From assembly GCF_900005765.1 (NCBI RefSeq), contig NC_041691.1, positions 1,488,001 through 1,552,000 of the forward strand: DNA of 64,000 bases, given 5' to 3'. The position numbers and the translations under genes are program-made. The stretch comes from Plasmodium relictum (taxonomy: Eukaryota > Apicomplexa > Aconoidasida > Haemosporida > Plasmodiidae). Shown here one piece after another: positions 44,796 through 56,289 of this stretch (positions within the stretch are counted from its first letter, which is position 1; every line of letters starts with the position of its first letter). Under the pieces are notes generated by a model, which searched no databases, was not told the origin of the DNA, and saw nothing but the letters and a program-made list of their open reading frames with translations.

Positions 44796-47700
44796 ATGTT
44801 TTTATATATGTTTTATTATTTTTTCTTATTACTTATACATTTTACGATAAGTATTCGACATAGAAATATATCAAGAACACACTTACATTTAAAAACAAAT
44901 TATGAATTATTAAGAAAAAATAAAAGAAAGTTAAAAATATATTCAAAAAAAAAATTAAGAGATTATTTTTATTTAAAAACGAATCATAAATTAACAAAAA
45001 AAAACAAGTTTAATTTAAAATTAACAAGTACATTTGTATCAAAATATTATAAAATAAATATAAATGATGTTTACAATTATCTAATCAGAAAAAAATATGA
45101 ATACATAGAAAGCGATGTAAAAATAACATTAAAGTACTGCCCTTTTTGTCCACCACATAAATATAAATATGATAACATGTATAAACATGAAATTTTTAAA
45201 AATACTGGGAATAGTTATTGCCATAGATGCGGATATAAAGGAAGTTTCTATGATTTTAAATTAAAGATGGGTGATTTAATTACTGATAACTTTGAAAACA
45301 GTTTTGTTAGAAATACTTATGATGAAGAAAAGATAACTTTTAATGAAGTAAAAATGTACAATATAAATTTATTGCATTCAAAAGAAGCAGAAAATGCTAG
45401 AAACTATTTAATTAATGAAAGAAAATTAAGCTTAAAAACATTAAAAAGATATTATATAGGGTATTCCGTAATGGAGTTCCAATCATTTGAAAATTCTGGT
45501 AAGTTTGAAAAACATGAATGCTTAATATTTCCATTTTTAAAAAAAATTGATATTACAAATTCTATGAGTACAAATATGAATAAACATAATTTGAATGAAC
45601 AAGAATCATATGAAGTTGTTCGAATAAAAGTCAGAAGTTTAAAAGATAAAGGATATATGAGATTATATCCAAAAAATGTAAAAGAAGAAATGAAATTATT
45701 TTTTTTTGGGGAGCACTTAGTTAACAACACAGAAGAAGTGGTTTTAACTGAAGGAGAGATTGATGCTATGACAGTAAGTCAGCAAACTAATTATTCTGCC
45801 ATTTCCTTGCCTAATGGTTCTAAATCATTACCAATATACTTACTACCCTATTTAGAAAAATTTAAGAAAATTCATTTGTGGCTAGATTTCGATAAAGCTG
45901 GAAAATCTAGTGTTTTTAATTTCGTTAACAAAATTGGTTTAGCGAGAACAAATGTAATCAATGATGCTAATATTCATTATTTAAACCTGGAAGCGTTTAA
46001 AAAAAAAAAAAGTGAACTAACGAAGAAAAAAAATTTGCTTTCTTCTAATGAAAATTATGCTATCTATCACCAAGAAGAAACAAAGAATCAAGGAATCCAG
46101 AATGAAAATAAAAATTTGAGTTCAAAAAATTTAAATGATGATAAATTAGAATCTAATAATTCAATAGATGATATGTTGAACTCAAAAAATGTAAATGAAA
46201 ATGGATTGAATCAGAATAATTTAAGTGAAAGTATGTTAAAATCAGAAAATTTAAAAAATGGAGATAACACCATAGAAGATGAAAATTTGAATAAGTTATA
46301 TTTCATAGATAATAATATAATGTATATATCTAATACTATACAAATTAAAGATGCAAACGATTGTTTAAAACATAATATTGATATAAATTTTTTCATACAG
46401 AATAGTGAAAAAATTAAACATAGCCAAATATTAAATTTTAATGATCTAAGACAAAATATATTGGAGGAATTGAAATATCCTGATAGAATAAACGGCATTA
46501 AAAGTAAAACCATTCCGTCATTAAATAAATATTTATATGGATTAAGAATGGGAGAATTATCTATTTGGACTGGATCAACTGGAGTAGGAAAAACTACGCT
46601 TCTTTCACAACTTTCATTAGATTATTGTATTCAGGGAGTATCAACTTTATGGGGATCATTTGAAATAAATAATGTAAAATTAGGAAAAGTAATGTTGAAT
46701 CAATTTTGTGGCAAAAATTTGGAAAAAAATCTGGATTTATTTGATTTATATGCAGATAAGTTTGAATTATTATCATTGAAATTTTTAAAATTTCATGGAA
46801 GCACAAACCTTGATCAAGTTTTAGATGCTATGGATTATGCCGTTTATGCTTATGATGTAAAGCATATAATTATTGATAATTTACAATTTATGTTAAATAT
46901 AAATAAATTTTCTGATATATATGAGCTTCAAAATATTGCAATTGATAAATTCAGATCATTTAGTACAAATAAAAATGTTCATATAACGTTAGTCGTTCAT
47001 CCTAGAAAAGAAGATTCAAATTTACTATCTATTTCTTCTGTTTTTGGTAGTGTAAAATCTACACAAGAAGCAGACAATGTTTTTATTATTCAAAGGCACG
47101 TAAATAAAAGCAATGAAACTATTTTCTACATAGACATAAAAAAAAATAGATTTAAAGGGAGTCTAGGTAAAATTCCATATATATATAATAAAGAAAATAT
47201 GACAATAAAAGAAATTCCCATAAACTATTTAAATGAGAATTTATCAACAAATAGTTATAATCCCCATAATAGCGCATCTAATGACTTTATATCTAATAAT
47301 AGCACGATTAACAATAACGTAAATTTCACCCTTTGTGATGAATATGATTATATGAAACAGTTAGTCGAAGAATATGAATCCAAACATGCTATAAGAAAAA
47401 ATCATAAAAATAAAATTATAAATAATTCAAATAATATCATTACAAAAATAGATGACAAAAGTATAATAGATGAAAATCAGGAAAATAAAAATAACAAGAA
47501 TAATTCTACAACATTTTTAAACAACAAAAATATTGATAATAGTGCTCAACAAACTGAAAGTACTTTAGATGATCAAATTAATGTATTGGATATAAAAAAT
47601 AGAGATAATTCATCTAATACAAATAGAGCTATATCAAAAAAAAAAGAAGCAAACGGTAAATATGAAAATGATGATGTTATAAATAATGTATTCAAAGATT

Positions 47701-50306
47701 ATAATGCAACAACTATAAAAAAAGATTCAAACAGTGTCATTAAAAATAGGAATAATAAAGATAATATTAATTTAATAGAAACACAAGTTTATAAAAAAGA
47801 TAAAAACGCATATGAAAACTCTTCTAAGGAAAATGCATCTTATGACTTAAGTAGTGAGGGGCTTTTAAAATTATGTGAAGATTTAAAAGATGATAAAAGT
47901 GAAGTGTTAAATAAAAAAGTAATAGTAATATCATTGAGAAATTGCGTGATAAATAATAATTCCTCAATGAATGATATTAGAAAATTTATTAAAACAAATA
48001 AATTAAATATTAAAACTGCTGGAAAAAATATAAAAAAAATAGATGTTTTTATTAGTATTTTACAAAATATTCCTAGAGAATATATTATAATTAAAAAAGA
48101 AGAAAATATAAGAAAAGAAAAAGCAAAAAAAAATAAAAATAAAGAAATAAATGTTAATGATCAAAATTTCAGTAGTGAAATAATGTTGAATGATGGTATT
48201 AAAGATAAAAATAATATGTATAATGAAGAAGACTCTCCTAATAAAAATAGTAAGGAAAATTATAGTAATAATAAAGCACCTATAAAACAAGAAATAGTAA
48301 GTAATTACAATACTATGAATACTTATGATTCATATACTAATAAAGAGAATTTTTTTGCTACCGAAAAAAAGAACATTAATAATATTAATGAAAAATATAT
48401 AGAGGAAGTAAAAACTAATTATGATGATGAAATAACAAAAAAGTATTTAGATGATAATATAATAAATATAGATGGTAATATCATAAAAAAGAGTTACAAT
48501 TTTAAGTTTGAGAATGATAACCAAATAATTAATGAAACATTATATTATTACGAACCAAAAAAGAAATTTGATGATGATATAGAATCACGATTTTTTCTCA
48601 TAAATGACAACAATTATAATGAAAAAATAAATTATATATACAAGAAAATAAAATACTGTGGTTTGGATATTGAAACTACTGGTCTAGAAGTATTTGATGA
48701 GAAAATTAGATTAATTCAAATATCAGTTGAAAATTATCCGGTAATAATTTATGACATGTTTAATATAAATAATGAAAATGTTTTAAAAGGATTAAGAGAA
48801 ATTTTAGAAAATGAAAATATTGTAAAAATAATACAAAATGGAAAGTTTGATAGTAAATTTTTGTTACATAATAATTTTAAAATTGAAAATATTTTTGATA
48901 CATATATAGCAAGCAAATTGTTGGACAAAAATAAAAATATGTATGGATTTAAGCTAAATAATATCGTTGAAAAATATTTAAATGTAACATTAGATAAGCA
49001 ACAACAGAATAGCGTATGGAATAATTCTCTTCTAAATAATAATCAATTATTTTATGCATCTCGTGACTCTAGCTGCTTATTGAAGTTATACAAAAAGTTA
49101 AAAGAAGAAATAAAAAAAGAAAATTTAAATATTGTAAATGATATAGAAAATAAATGTATTTTACCAATTTGTGATATGGAATTAAATGGTATGATGGTTG
49201 ATTTAGAAAAATTGAATAAAAGTACTAACGAAATTTTAAATGAATTAAATATAGAAAAAAATAAATTAAAGGAGAAATTAGAAGAAGATATAAATGTAAA
49301 TTCTCAGCAACAAGTACTAAAAGCATTACAAAAAAATAATGTGAGAGATGATTCAAATAATTTAATTGAAAATACGTCTGATTGTAATTTAAAAAATTTC
49401 ATGAATCATGAAGAAGTTGTTATTTTGAGAAATTATAGAAGATTGTATAAATTATATTCTGCTTTTTATTTAAAATTACCATTACATATAAATAAAAAAA
49501 CAAATAAAATACATACTACTTTTAATCAATTAAAAACATTTTCAGGTAGATTTAGTAGTGAAAAACCTAATTTACAACAAATTCCTAGGAAAAAAAATAT
49601 TAGAGAAATTTTTATTCCTAATGAAAATAATATTTTTATAATAGCTGATTTTAAGCAAATAGAGCTAAAGATAGCAGCTGAAATTACAAATGATGAAATA
49701 ATGATTAAAGCTTACAATAATAATATTGATTTGCATACCTTAACAGCTAGTATTATAACAAAGAAAAATATAAAAGAAGTAAATAAGGAAGACAGGCATA
49801 TAGCAAAAGCTATAAATTTTGGTCTCATATATGGTATGAATTATGTAAATTTAAAAAATTATGCAAACACTTATTATAATATAAATATGAATTTAGATCA
49901 ATGTTTATATTTTTATAATTCCTTTTTTGAGCATTATAAGGGAATATATAAATGGCACAATCAAATAAAACAAAGAAAATCTTTAGAATATTCTACTTTA
50001 TCTAACAGAAAAGTTGTATTTCCATATTTCTCATTTACAAAAGCTTTAAATTATCCTGTGCAAGGCACTTGTGCAGATATATTAAAGTTATCTTTAGTGG
50101 AATTATATAAAAATTTAAAAAAAATTAATGGAAAAATTGTTCTATGTGTTCATGATGAAATTATAATTGAAACAGAAAAAAAATATCAAGAAGAAGCATT
50201 AAAAATTTTAGTTGAATCAATGGAAAATTCAGCTTCTTTTTTTTTGAAAAAAGTTAAATGTGAAGTATCAGTTCAAATAGCAGAAAATTGGGGATCCAAA
50301 GATTAA
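44796..50306 (+). CDS. PREX: Plastid replication-repair enzyme PREX (primase-helicase-exonuclease-polymerase)
   Basis: Single exon, 1836 aa. PREX replicates the apicoplast genome and is cut into a primase-helicase and an exonuclease-polymerase. The first 20 residues are a signal peptide, followed by a basic transit-like stretch. A zinc ribbon uses Cys115/118 and Cys142/145. Toprim residues are Glu319 (LTEGEIDAM) and Asp364 (WLDFDKAGK). The Twinkle-like helicase has Walker A GSTGVGKTT (593-601) and IIIDNLQFML. A Lys/Asn-rich linker (about 810-1270) leads to the 3'-5' exonuclease, with Asp1291/Glu1293 (LDIETTG) and GKFDSKFLL. The family A polymerase has motif A ADFKQIELK (Asp1618), motif B RHIAKAINFGLIYG and motif C VHDEI (His1786, Asp1787). 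The ATG at 44796 starts directly at the signal peptide. From memory the P. falciparum protein is about 2000 aa; the difference appears to lie in linkers. Confidence 0.96.
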   Translation: MFLYMFYYFFLLLIHFTISIRHRNISRTHLHLKTNYELLRKNKRKLKIYSKKKLRDYFYLKTNHKLTKKNKFNLKLTSTFVSKYYKININDVYNYLIRKKYEYIESDVKITLKYCPFCPPHKYKYDNMYKHEIFKNTGNSYCHRCGYKGSFYDFKLKMGDLITDNFENSFVRNTYDEEKITFNEVKMYNINLLHSKEAENARNYLINERKLSLKTLKRYYIGYSVMEFQSFENSGKFEKHECLIFPFLKKIDITNSMSTNMNKHNLNEQESYEVVRIKVRSLKDKGYMRLYPKNVKEEMKLFFFGEHLVNNTEEVVLTEGEIDAMTVSQQTNYSAISLPNGSKSLPIYLLPYLEKFKKIHLWLDFDKAGKSSVFNFVNKIGLARTNVINDANIHYLNLEAFKKKKSELTKKKNLLSSNENYAIYHQEETKNQGIQNENKNLSSKNLNDDKLESNNSIDDMLNSKNVNENGLNQNNLSESMLKSENLKNGDNTIEDENLNKLYFIDNNIMYISNTIQIKDANDCLKHNIDINFFIQNSEKIKHSQILNFNDLRQNILEELKYPDRINGIKSKTIPSLNKYLYGLRMGELSIWTGSTGVGKTTLLSQLSLDYCIQGVSTLWGSFEINNVKLGKVMLNQFCGKNLEKNLDLFDLYADKFELLSLKFLKFHGSTNLDQVLDAMDYAVYAYDVKHIIIDNLQFMLNINKFSDIYELQNIAIDKFRSFSTNKNVHITLVVHPRKEDSNLLSISSVFGSVKSTQEADNVFIIQRHVNKSNETIFYIDIKKNRFKGSLGKIPYIYNKENMTIKEIPINYLNENLSTNSYNPHNSASNDFISNNSTINNNVNFTLCDEYDYMKQLVEEYESKHAIRKNHKNKIINNSNNIITKIDDKSIIDENQENKNNKNNSTTFLNNKNIDNSAQQTESTLDDQINVLDIKNRDNSSNTNRAISKKKEANGKYENDDVINNVFKDYNATTIKKDSNSVIKNRNNKDNINLIETQVYKKDKNAYENSSKENASYDLSSEGLLKLCEDLKDDKSEVLNKKVIVISLRNCVINNNSSMNDIRKFIKTNKLNIKTAGKNIKKIDVFISILQNIPREYIIIKKEENIRKEKAKKNKNKEINVNDQNFSSEIMLNDGIKDKNNMYNEEDSPNKNSKENYSNNKAPIKQEIVSNYNTMNTYDSYTNKENFFATEKKNINNINEKYIEEVKTNYDDEITKKYLDDNIINIDGNIIKKSYNFKFENDNQIINETLYYYEPKKKFDDDIESRFFLINDNNYNEKINYIYKKIKYCGLDIETTGLEVFDEKIRLIQISVENYPVIIYDMFNINNENVLKGLREILENENIVKIIQNGKFDSKFLLHNNFKIENIFDTYIASKLLDKNKNMYGFKLNNIVEKYLNVTLDKQQQNSVWNNSLLNNNQLFYASRDSSCLLKLYKKLKEEIKKENLNIVNDIENKCILPICDMELNGMMVDLEKLNKSTNEILNELNIEKNKLKEKLEEDINVNSQQQVLKALQKNNVRDDSNNLIENTSDCNLKNFMNHEEVVILRNYRRLYKLYSAFYLKLPLHINKKTNKIHTTFNQLKTFSGRFSSEKPNLQQIPRKKNIREIFIPNENNIFIIADFKQIELKIAAEITNDEIMIKAYNNNIDLHTLTASIITKKNIKEVNKEDRHIAKAINFGLIYGMNYVNLKNYANTYYNINMNLDQCLYFYNSFFEHYKGIYKWHNQIKQRKSLEYSTLSNRKVVFPYFSFTKALNYPVQGTCADILKLSLVELYKNLKKINGKIVLCVHDEIIIETEKKYQEEALKILVESMENSASFFLKKVKCEVSVQIAENWGSKD

Positions 50307-51013
50307 AATAAAAAAAAAAAAAAAAAAAAAAAGGAATGTTGAAATATATAAATTATTTTACTCCTTTTAAGTTATATTTGCATCAATAAAAAAAGGGATA
50401 TACCTTTATATTAAATTGGAATAGAATAATAAAAAATTCACTTATATTAAAATGATTGGATAATATATAGACCAAAAAAATATAAATAATTTAGTATTAG
50501 TTATAAAAAAAAATAACTAAATGTATAAGTAAAATATATAAATGTGCGTGTAAACAAAAAAATTAAATTTCCAAAACTTACATAAATGAACCCTATAATA
50601 AATTCCATAAGAATTAAACAATATATAAATCATTAAATAAAACCAAAGAAAATAAATTTTTTAAGGAATATTGAAACATATATAATTCATGGGAATTAAT
50701 AAAAAAAAAAACTGAATAAAAGCAAAAGAAGTGAAATTAATAATAGTAAATTTCAAATTATATAATTAAAAAATGAAATTCTCTTATTTTTTAGTTAATA
50801 ATGAAAATAATAAGGTAAATCATTTGAATTATTAATTTTTTTTATGCAATTTTGAACATTATTCTAAAAGATATATACAATACACATTCAAATTAAGGTT
50901 AATCATAAAAAAAAAATAATAAAATAAAATTATATAAAATAAAAAAATTATAATAATTATATATACATATATATATAAAAATTATAATACTCGGTTTTTG
51001 TTTATTATATTAT
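50307..51013. other. Convergent 3' intergenic region after PREX
   Basis: About 700 bases between the PREX stop and the tail frame of the minus-strand J-domain gene. A-rich; presumably 3' UTRs. No exon supported apart from the frame listed next. Confidence 0.6.
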
Positions 51014-51153
51014 TTACTTTGCTAATATATCATTTAATTCTTTTCTATTTGATAATATCTTCTTAAAAATATGACTATCAAAAAAAATGATTGTTTTACA
51101 TTTTAATATACTTTTTAAAATAATTTCTTTTTTAGTAAGTATATAACAAGTAA
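51014..51153 (-). other. Open frame just past the J-domain stop, offset by a ten-A run
   Basis: On the minus strand, directly after the TGA that ends the J-domain gene, a different frame stays open for about 46 codons to a TAA at 51016-51014. It reads VITCYILTKKEIILK and later FFDSHIFKKILSNRK with a final ELNDILAK. The last exon ends in G-G-A(10)-T; one more A in that run would join this frame to the J domain. It could be a true C-terminal tail hidden by a homopolymer indel, or chance. Confidence 0.3.
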
Positions 51154-51297
51154 TCACATATTTTTTTTTTCCTTGTAGGCATTATTTAATGCTAAAAAAA
51201 TCATTTCTGCTCTTAACTAAAAAAGAAAAAAAAGAAGGGATATTTTTTGTTATATTTATTATAACGTATGTATATTTTTCTATATAACATATATTTC

Positions 51298-51376
<79 letters not shown>

Positions 51377-53231
51377 TGAATTTTTTCTTTTATTATTTAT
51401 TCTATTAATATATTTTTTTTATATATTTCTAAAATATTTAAATTCTTTTATTCTAAATTCTTAATAGATTTAAAATTTCTTTCTATGAATACCAGATTCT
51501 TAATTTTTTTAAATGTCAAATATTTTTTTTTTTTTAAGTTTTTTAAAATTAAAATTATAAATATATATATATATATTTTTCACTTTTATATCCCCTTTAT
51601 AGATAATTTTTTTTTTTTTCCTTTTTTTTATTAATTTTCAATATTTATTTAGTAAACATTCAAACTATTTTAAATATGTTGCAAATTATTTTTTATATAA
51701 GTAGACATTTATATAAACATATATTAATTACCACTTGCTCCATTGGCTTATCTCTATGCTTATCTGGATGGCATAATAATATAGCATTTTTATAGGTTTT
51801 TTTAACAATTTTTGTATTTGATATTAAATCAGACATAGATACATGTTTCCATTCTGCGTTTTTCCACAATACATCATTTAATGTACTTAACATTACTTTT
51901 ATATCCTTATATGTATCGTCAGAATTTTTTGACCATTTAATGATTTGTTTTTTAATATCTTCTGATATTAACATTTTTTCTTTAAACTTTACTTCCTCTT
52001 GATATCTGGATTCTTTTAGTTCTTCTAATCGATTACTAACTCTAGCTTTAAGTTGCTTTTGATCTTTTTTAATTATATTATCATTTAATAAATCATCATA
52101 ATTATTTTCCTTATTATTCTTGTTTGTTAATGAAAAAGCTTTCGAAGAGGAAATATTAACTTTTTCTAAAATTTTTTCATTAATCTCATTATTATGATAT
52201 AAACTTTCCAAATTTCTCTCATTTTTACTATTTTCGTTTTTTCCTTGGCTCATTTTTGTTACTCTATTTCTTTCATATGGTGTATTTAAAATATCGCTAT
52301 TACTCCTTTTTGTTAGATAATTGTTATTATCTTCATTCTGAAAAAACATTTCGTTTTCACTCTCAATCATCCCACTTATGTTTTCCTTTTCATATACTTC
52401 ATTTAAAATGTCTTTTGTGTTAATTTTTCTTATTAAAATTTTATTTTCATTTTTTTTTTTTAAATAATTATTATCACATATTACATTATCAAAATCTTCG
52501 ACATCATTAGAATAACTAAAATTCATTAAATTACTCTGACTTGAGGTTATTTTATTGTTATCGTCAAAATCTTCACTCTCCACTAGATCATTACTTTCAA
52601 TACTACTTTTTGAGCTTTTATCTTCTTTTCTAATAACTTTATATGAACATAAATATTTTTCGTTCATAATATATGTAGATGAATTCTCGTATTTATAATT
52701 ACTAAAATAAATTTCATTATAATTTCTATAATTCTCGTTATTAATAAATAATACTTTTGCGACTATTTTACCATGGCACAATGGAATATAAGCCTCATCA
52801 TTATTTATATCTATCCATATATAATTCAAATTATCTTGTCTTAATATATTTTTTATTTCTACTTCATCAGAAATGATATGATTATTTAAATTCTCTTCTT
52901 TTTCTTTTTTCTTTAATAAAGGTGAATTATTTCTGAATCCCTCATTGATAACTTCAATTAAATCTATTAAAAGTATTTTAAAACGAAATATGATATTACC
53001 TCTAAAGGGAAAATACTCCTTGAATTCTTTATATTTTATTTTATTTGAATTTTTAAATGGTAAAAAGAAAATGTTAACATCATATGGCTGATTTTCACTT
53101 TCTCCTATAACAATATATGTAACATAGTTATACCTAGTGAGAGAATTTTTTTTTAGTAATTTATTATTAACATAATTAACACCACCTATAGCTATTTGTT
53201 GTAAATTTGAAGCTAATGAAAATATATCCAT
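51154..53231 (-). CDS. Auxilin-like J-domain protein
   Basis: Two exons: 53231-51732 and 51216-51154, with a 515-base intron, giving 520 aa. The C-terminus is a J domain of the auxilin type: the helix ending TYKNAILLCHPDKHRDKPMEQ (His488-Pro-Asp is the Hsc70-stimulating motif), then, only after splicing, LRAEMIFLALNNAYK, which matches the auxilin pattern of AxMIFxxLNxAW. Without splicing the J domain would be cut right after HPDK. Auxilins recruit Hsc70 to uncoat clathrin vesicles; that role here is inferred. Residues 1-165 look folded (strand-rich, with IWIDINNDEAYIPLCHG) but I cannot name the domain. Residues 175-385 are Asn/Ser/Glu-rich and disordered-looking. A coiled-coil-like Glu/Arg-rich helix precedes the J domain. 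The intron contains a long TA microsatellite. The stop may be affected by a ten-A run. Confidence 0.82.
51301..51373. repeat. (TA)n microsatellite inside intron of J-domain gene
   Basis: About 73 bases of uninterrupted TA, the longest in the window, within the 515-base intron between the two exons of the J-domain gene. Confidence 0.97.
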
Positions 53232-56200
53232 TTCAGTTTTTTTTTTTTTTATTATTATTAATTGTTCAATTCCTTTTTCTTTTTTTTTTTCTCTTTTATT
53301 TTTTGCGTTTTTCTTTCTTTTTTTTTTATAAATAAAAATGAGGGGAAAAAAAAAAATTAATAATAGATATAATAACTTATCATTTCTATATATTAATTAC
53401 TTTCTATAAATGATTAAAAGAATAATAACTTACCTATTTGCTGTATTTGTAACTTTTTTTTTTATTTTTATTTCATATATTTTAAAAGATTTTAATAAAA
53501 TGTTTTCATAATATTAACAAATAAAACTAAAAAAGAGAAAATAAATAAATCATTTTTGCATAAAAAGAAGCTTTAGAAAGTTTCATATATAATAAAAAAA
53601 AAATAATATATACATAGAAAAATATATGTAAATATATGTAGTAGTAAAATCTTATAAGAAAATAATTTGTGTTATGAAAAATAAAAATATATTATTAAAT
53701 ACTTTAAAAAAAAAAAAAAAAATATTAAAAAGAAAAAAATGAACATAAATATTTAGATAAATTGATAATTATTCATAAATATTACTTACTACTTTTTTTT
53801 TTAAAAATAAGATAATTTTAAAATGTGTAATGATAAAAAAAAAAAACAAAAAATATAAAAATTTATAATTTAATTATCAAATACATATATTAACAGAAAA
53901 TTCATTAAATTTAAAAAAATAAAAAAAGTATTAATTAAATAAAGAAACTGATATATAGATCAGTAGAATAATTACTCTTTTTTTTTTTTATTGCTATATT
54001 AACATATAAAAAAAAAAAAATTTATATATTTTCCATATTAAAAAGGAATAAATAGAAAGTAACTTGAAAAATAAATTTCATACAATTAAAATTTTCTTTT
54101 TCTTTATATTTATTTTGGTATTATTTTCTTTTAATCTAATTTATTTCATTATTTTATTAAAAGTTTTGTATAATTGTTTTATGTGATTAATTAAAAGATA
54201 GTAAAAAAAGAAAAAAAGTCTATAATGATATTCACTTGCGAATAGTGTAATGAACTATGTAGGCATTTCAATTTTCAATAATAAAAATATTAAAAGTAAA
54301 TAAAAATAAAATTAATAACTTTATACATATTTTGTTATTTATACGTAAATATATACATTAAAAAATATTGTTTTTATATTTATTAATATTGTAAAATTAT
54401 TTATTCTGACATTCAAATGTAAAGCCTTTCTATTTTTTTATCGAATTTTTTTTTTTCTCTATCTAATTGAAAATATAGTTCTTTTTTTTTTTTTCTTCAT
54501 ATACTGTCTTTTTTTTTTTAATAATCAAATATGAAATATATATTAAATTAAATGTACTCTTTAAAAGGAAATATTAATTTATTTTAAAGAAAAAACATGG
54601 AATAAAAAAAATATATTAATAAAATATTTGAATAAAATATAATAGAACTAAAAAAGAAGAGAAAAAGATGAAAACATATGTAACAAGTAAAAACAGTAAT
54701 ACTGAATGAATTTTTTTTTATGCTAAAATTTAATACAATTATATAAAAAGATTTTAATCAACAATATTTATATAAAACTAATAAAATTTTGAAGAAATAA
54801 AAAAATGAGAAAAAAAAAAATTATGCAATTATATAATCTCACAAAAAAAACTAAAAGAAAAGGAATTTTTTCAAACTAACATTCATTTTAATATTAATAT
54901 ATTTTTTTTTAATAAAATTAAAAAAAATATATAATTTCGTATATCAAATGAACCTTCTGCAACACCAAATACTTTTCATAATTATCTAATAAAAAGTTTC
55001 TTTTCCATTAATTTTTAGAAAATTCAAGGTAATTTTACTCTTTTTTAAATCTCAGATATAATAATTTAAAAAAAAATGTATCTAATTAATAATATTTTAT
55101 TTCTAATAATTTTAAAAAAATTTTTTAGCTATTCTTCGTTTTTGTAATTAATCTTTTTTTATATATATAACATGAATTAAATTCATTTATTTTGTTATTG
55201 GCATTTCTACTATAATAAAGAAAATAAAATAACAAAATTTATTTAAGTAAAATCTTTATTTTATTCGAATTTACTTTTTTTTTTTTGTTTTGTTAATTCT
55301 TTTTTCTTATGTAATAAAATAGTATAAATATTTGTTTGGTTCATTATTATGAATTTATACTTTTTAAAAATAATACATATAAAAATAAATTTACATTATT
55401 TGTTGAAATGAAAAATTAATAATATTTAAAAAGTTAAAATTTTCGAAAAATTTGAATAAAAAAAAATAAGAAAAAAAAAGATATGCATATAAAAAAAAAA
55501 GGAAAAACATAAAAAAAAATACACAAAAAATATTACGTAAAAATAATAATGGAAACAAAATATAATAATATATATATAAATATATATACACAGAAAAAAA
55601 AAAAAATCCTTTTTAAAGAATCCATAATTAAAATTTTTTATGGTATTATTATAAAAAAATTTTTATTTAAATGATTCTTTTTTGATATTATAATAATTTT
55701 ATATGTAAAATAATAATTAAAGTTTCACTAATTTTTATATTTATATTTTTTTTTTTCCTTCTTTTTTTTTTTTTAATATATATAATTTACTGTTTGAATA
55801 ACAGTATATAGCCTATCAAAGGATTTGTTTAAGTCAAGATTGTAATAATTATTTTATTTTTTAATAAAAATGATTATAAATTAAATTATTGTAAATTATA
55901 TATATATTACTCTTAAATATGATTCATGATCGAATATTTTGAATAATGCTTTAAATTAATAAAAAAAAAAAAGATAATTATAAAAAAATTTTATATAGTT
56001 TTAATATATCAGAAATATATATATGTTTTAAACGAGAAATTAACTAGAAAAGGAAACATTAATGAAGAACATACAATAATATTTAAAAATTTTAATATAA
56101 GAGAAAATATTATATCAAAAGCTTTTTTTTTTTTTTGTATTTTATTTTTTTTTTGTATTTTAATTTTTTTTTTATTTTTCAAAAAAGTAATAAAATTTGT

Positions 56201-56289
56201 ACTTGTTTTTAAATTATTTTTTTTTGTGTATTTTTAATAATAAGTAAATTAAAAAATCTTAAATAAATAAGTATATATATATGTAAAGA
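53232..56289. other. Long divergent intergenic region before ROM8
   Basis: About 3 kb, the longest gene-free stretch here, between the divergent starts of the J-domain gene and ROM8. It is A/T homopolymer-rich throughout. I checked for exons with splice signals and non-trivial codon content and saw none; short frames such as that at 54951-54992 look random. Confidence 0.6.

Noticed and set aside
51178-51226. Plus-strand exon-like reading (T-run, gtag acceptor, ALFNAKK)
   Set aside because: The minus-strand reading of the same bases completes the auxilin J domain with good splice sites, so the plus-strand reading is a shadow.
53232-56289. Candidate centromere or non-coding RNA locus in the 3 kb gap
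   Set aside because: Composition is similar to other intergenic regions here, with no ordered repeat array of kilobase scale and no GC-rich RNA-like segment.
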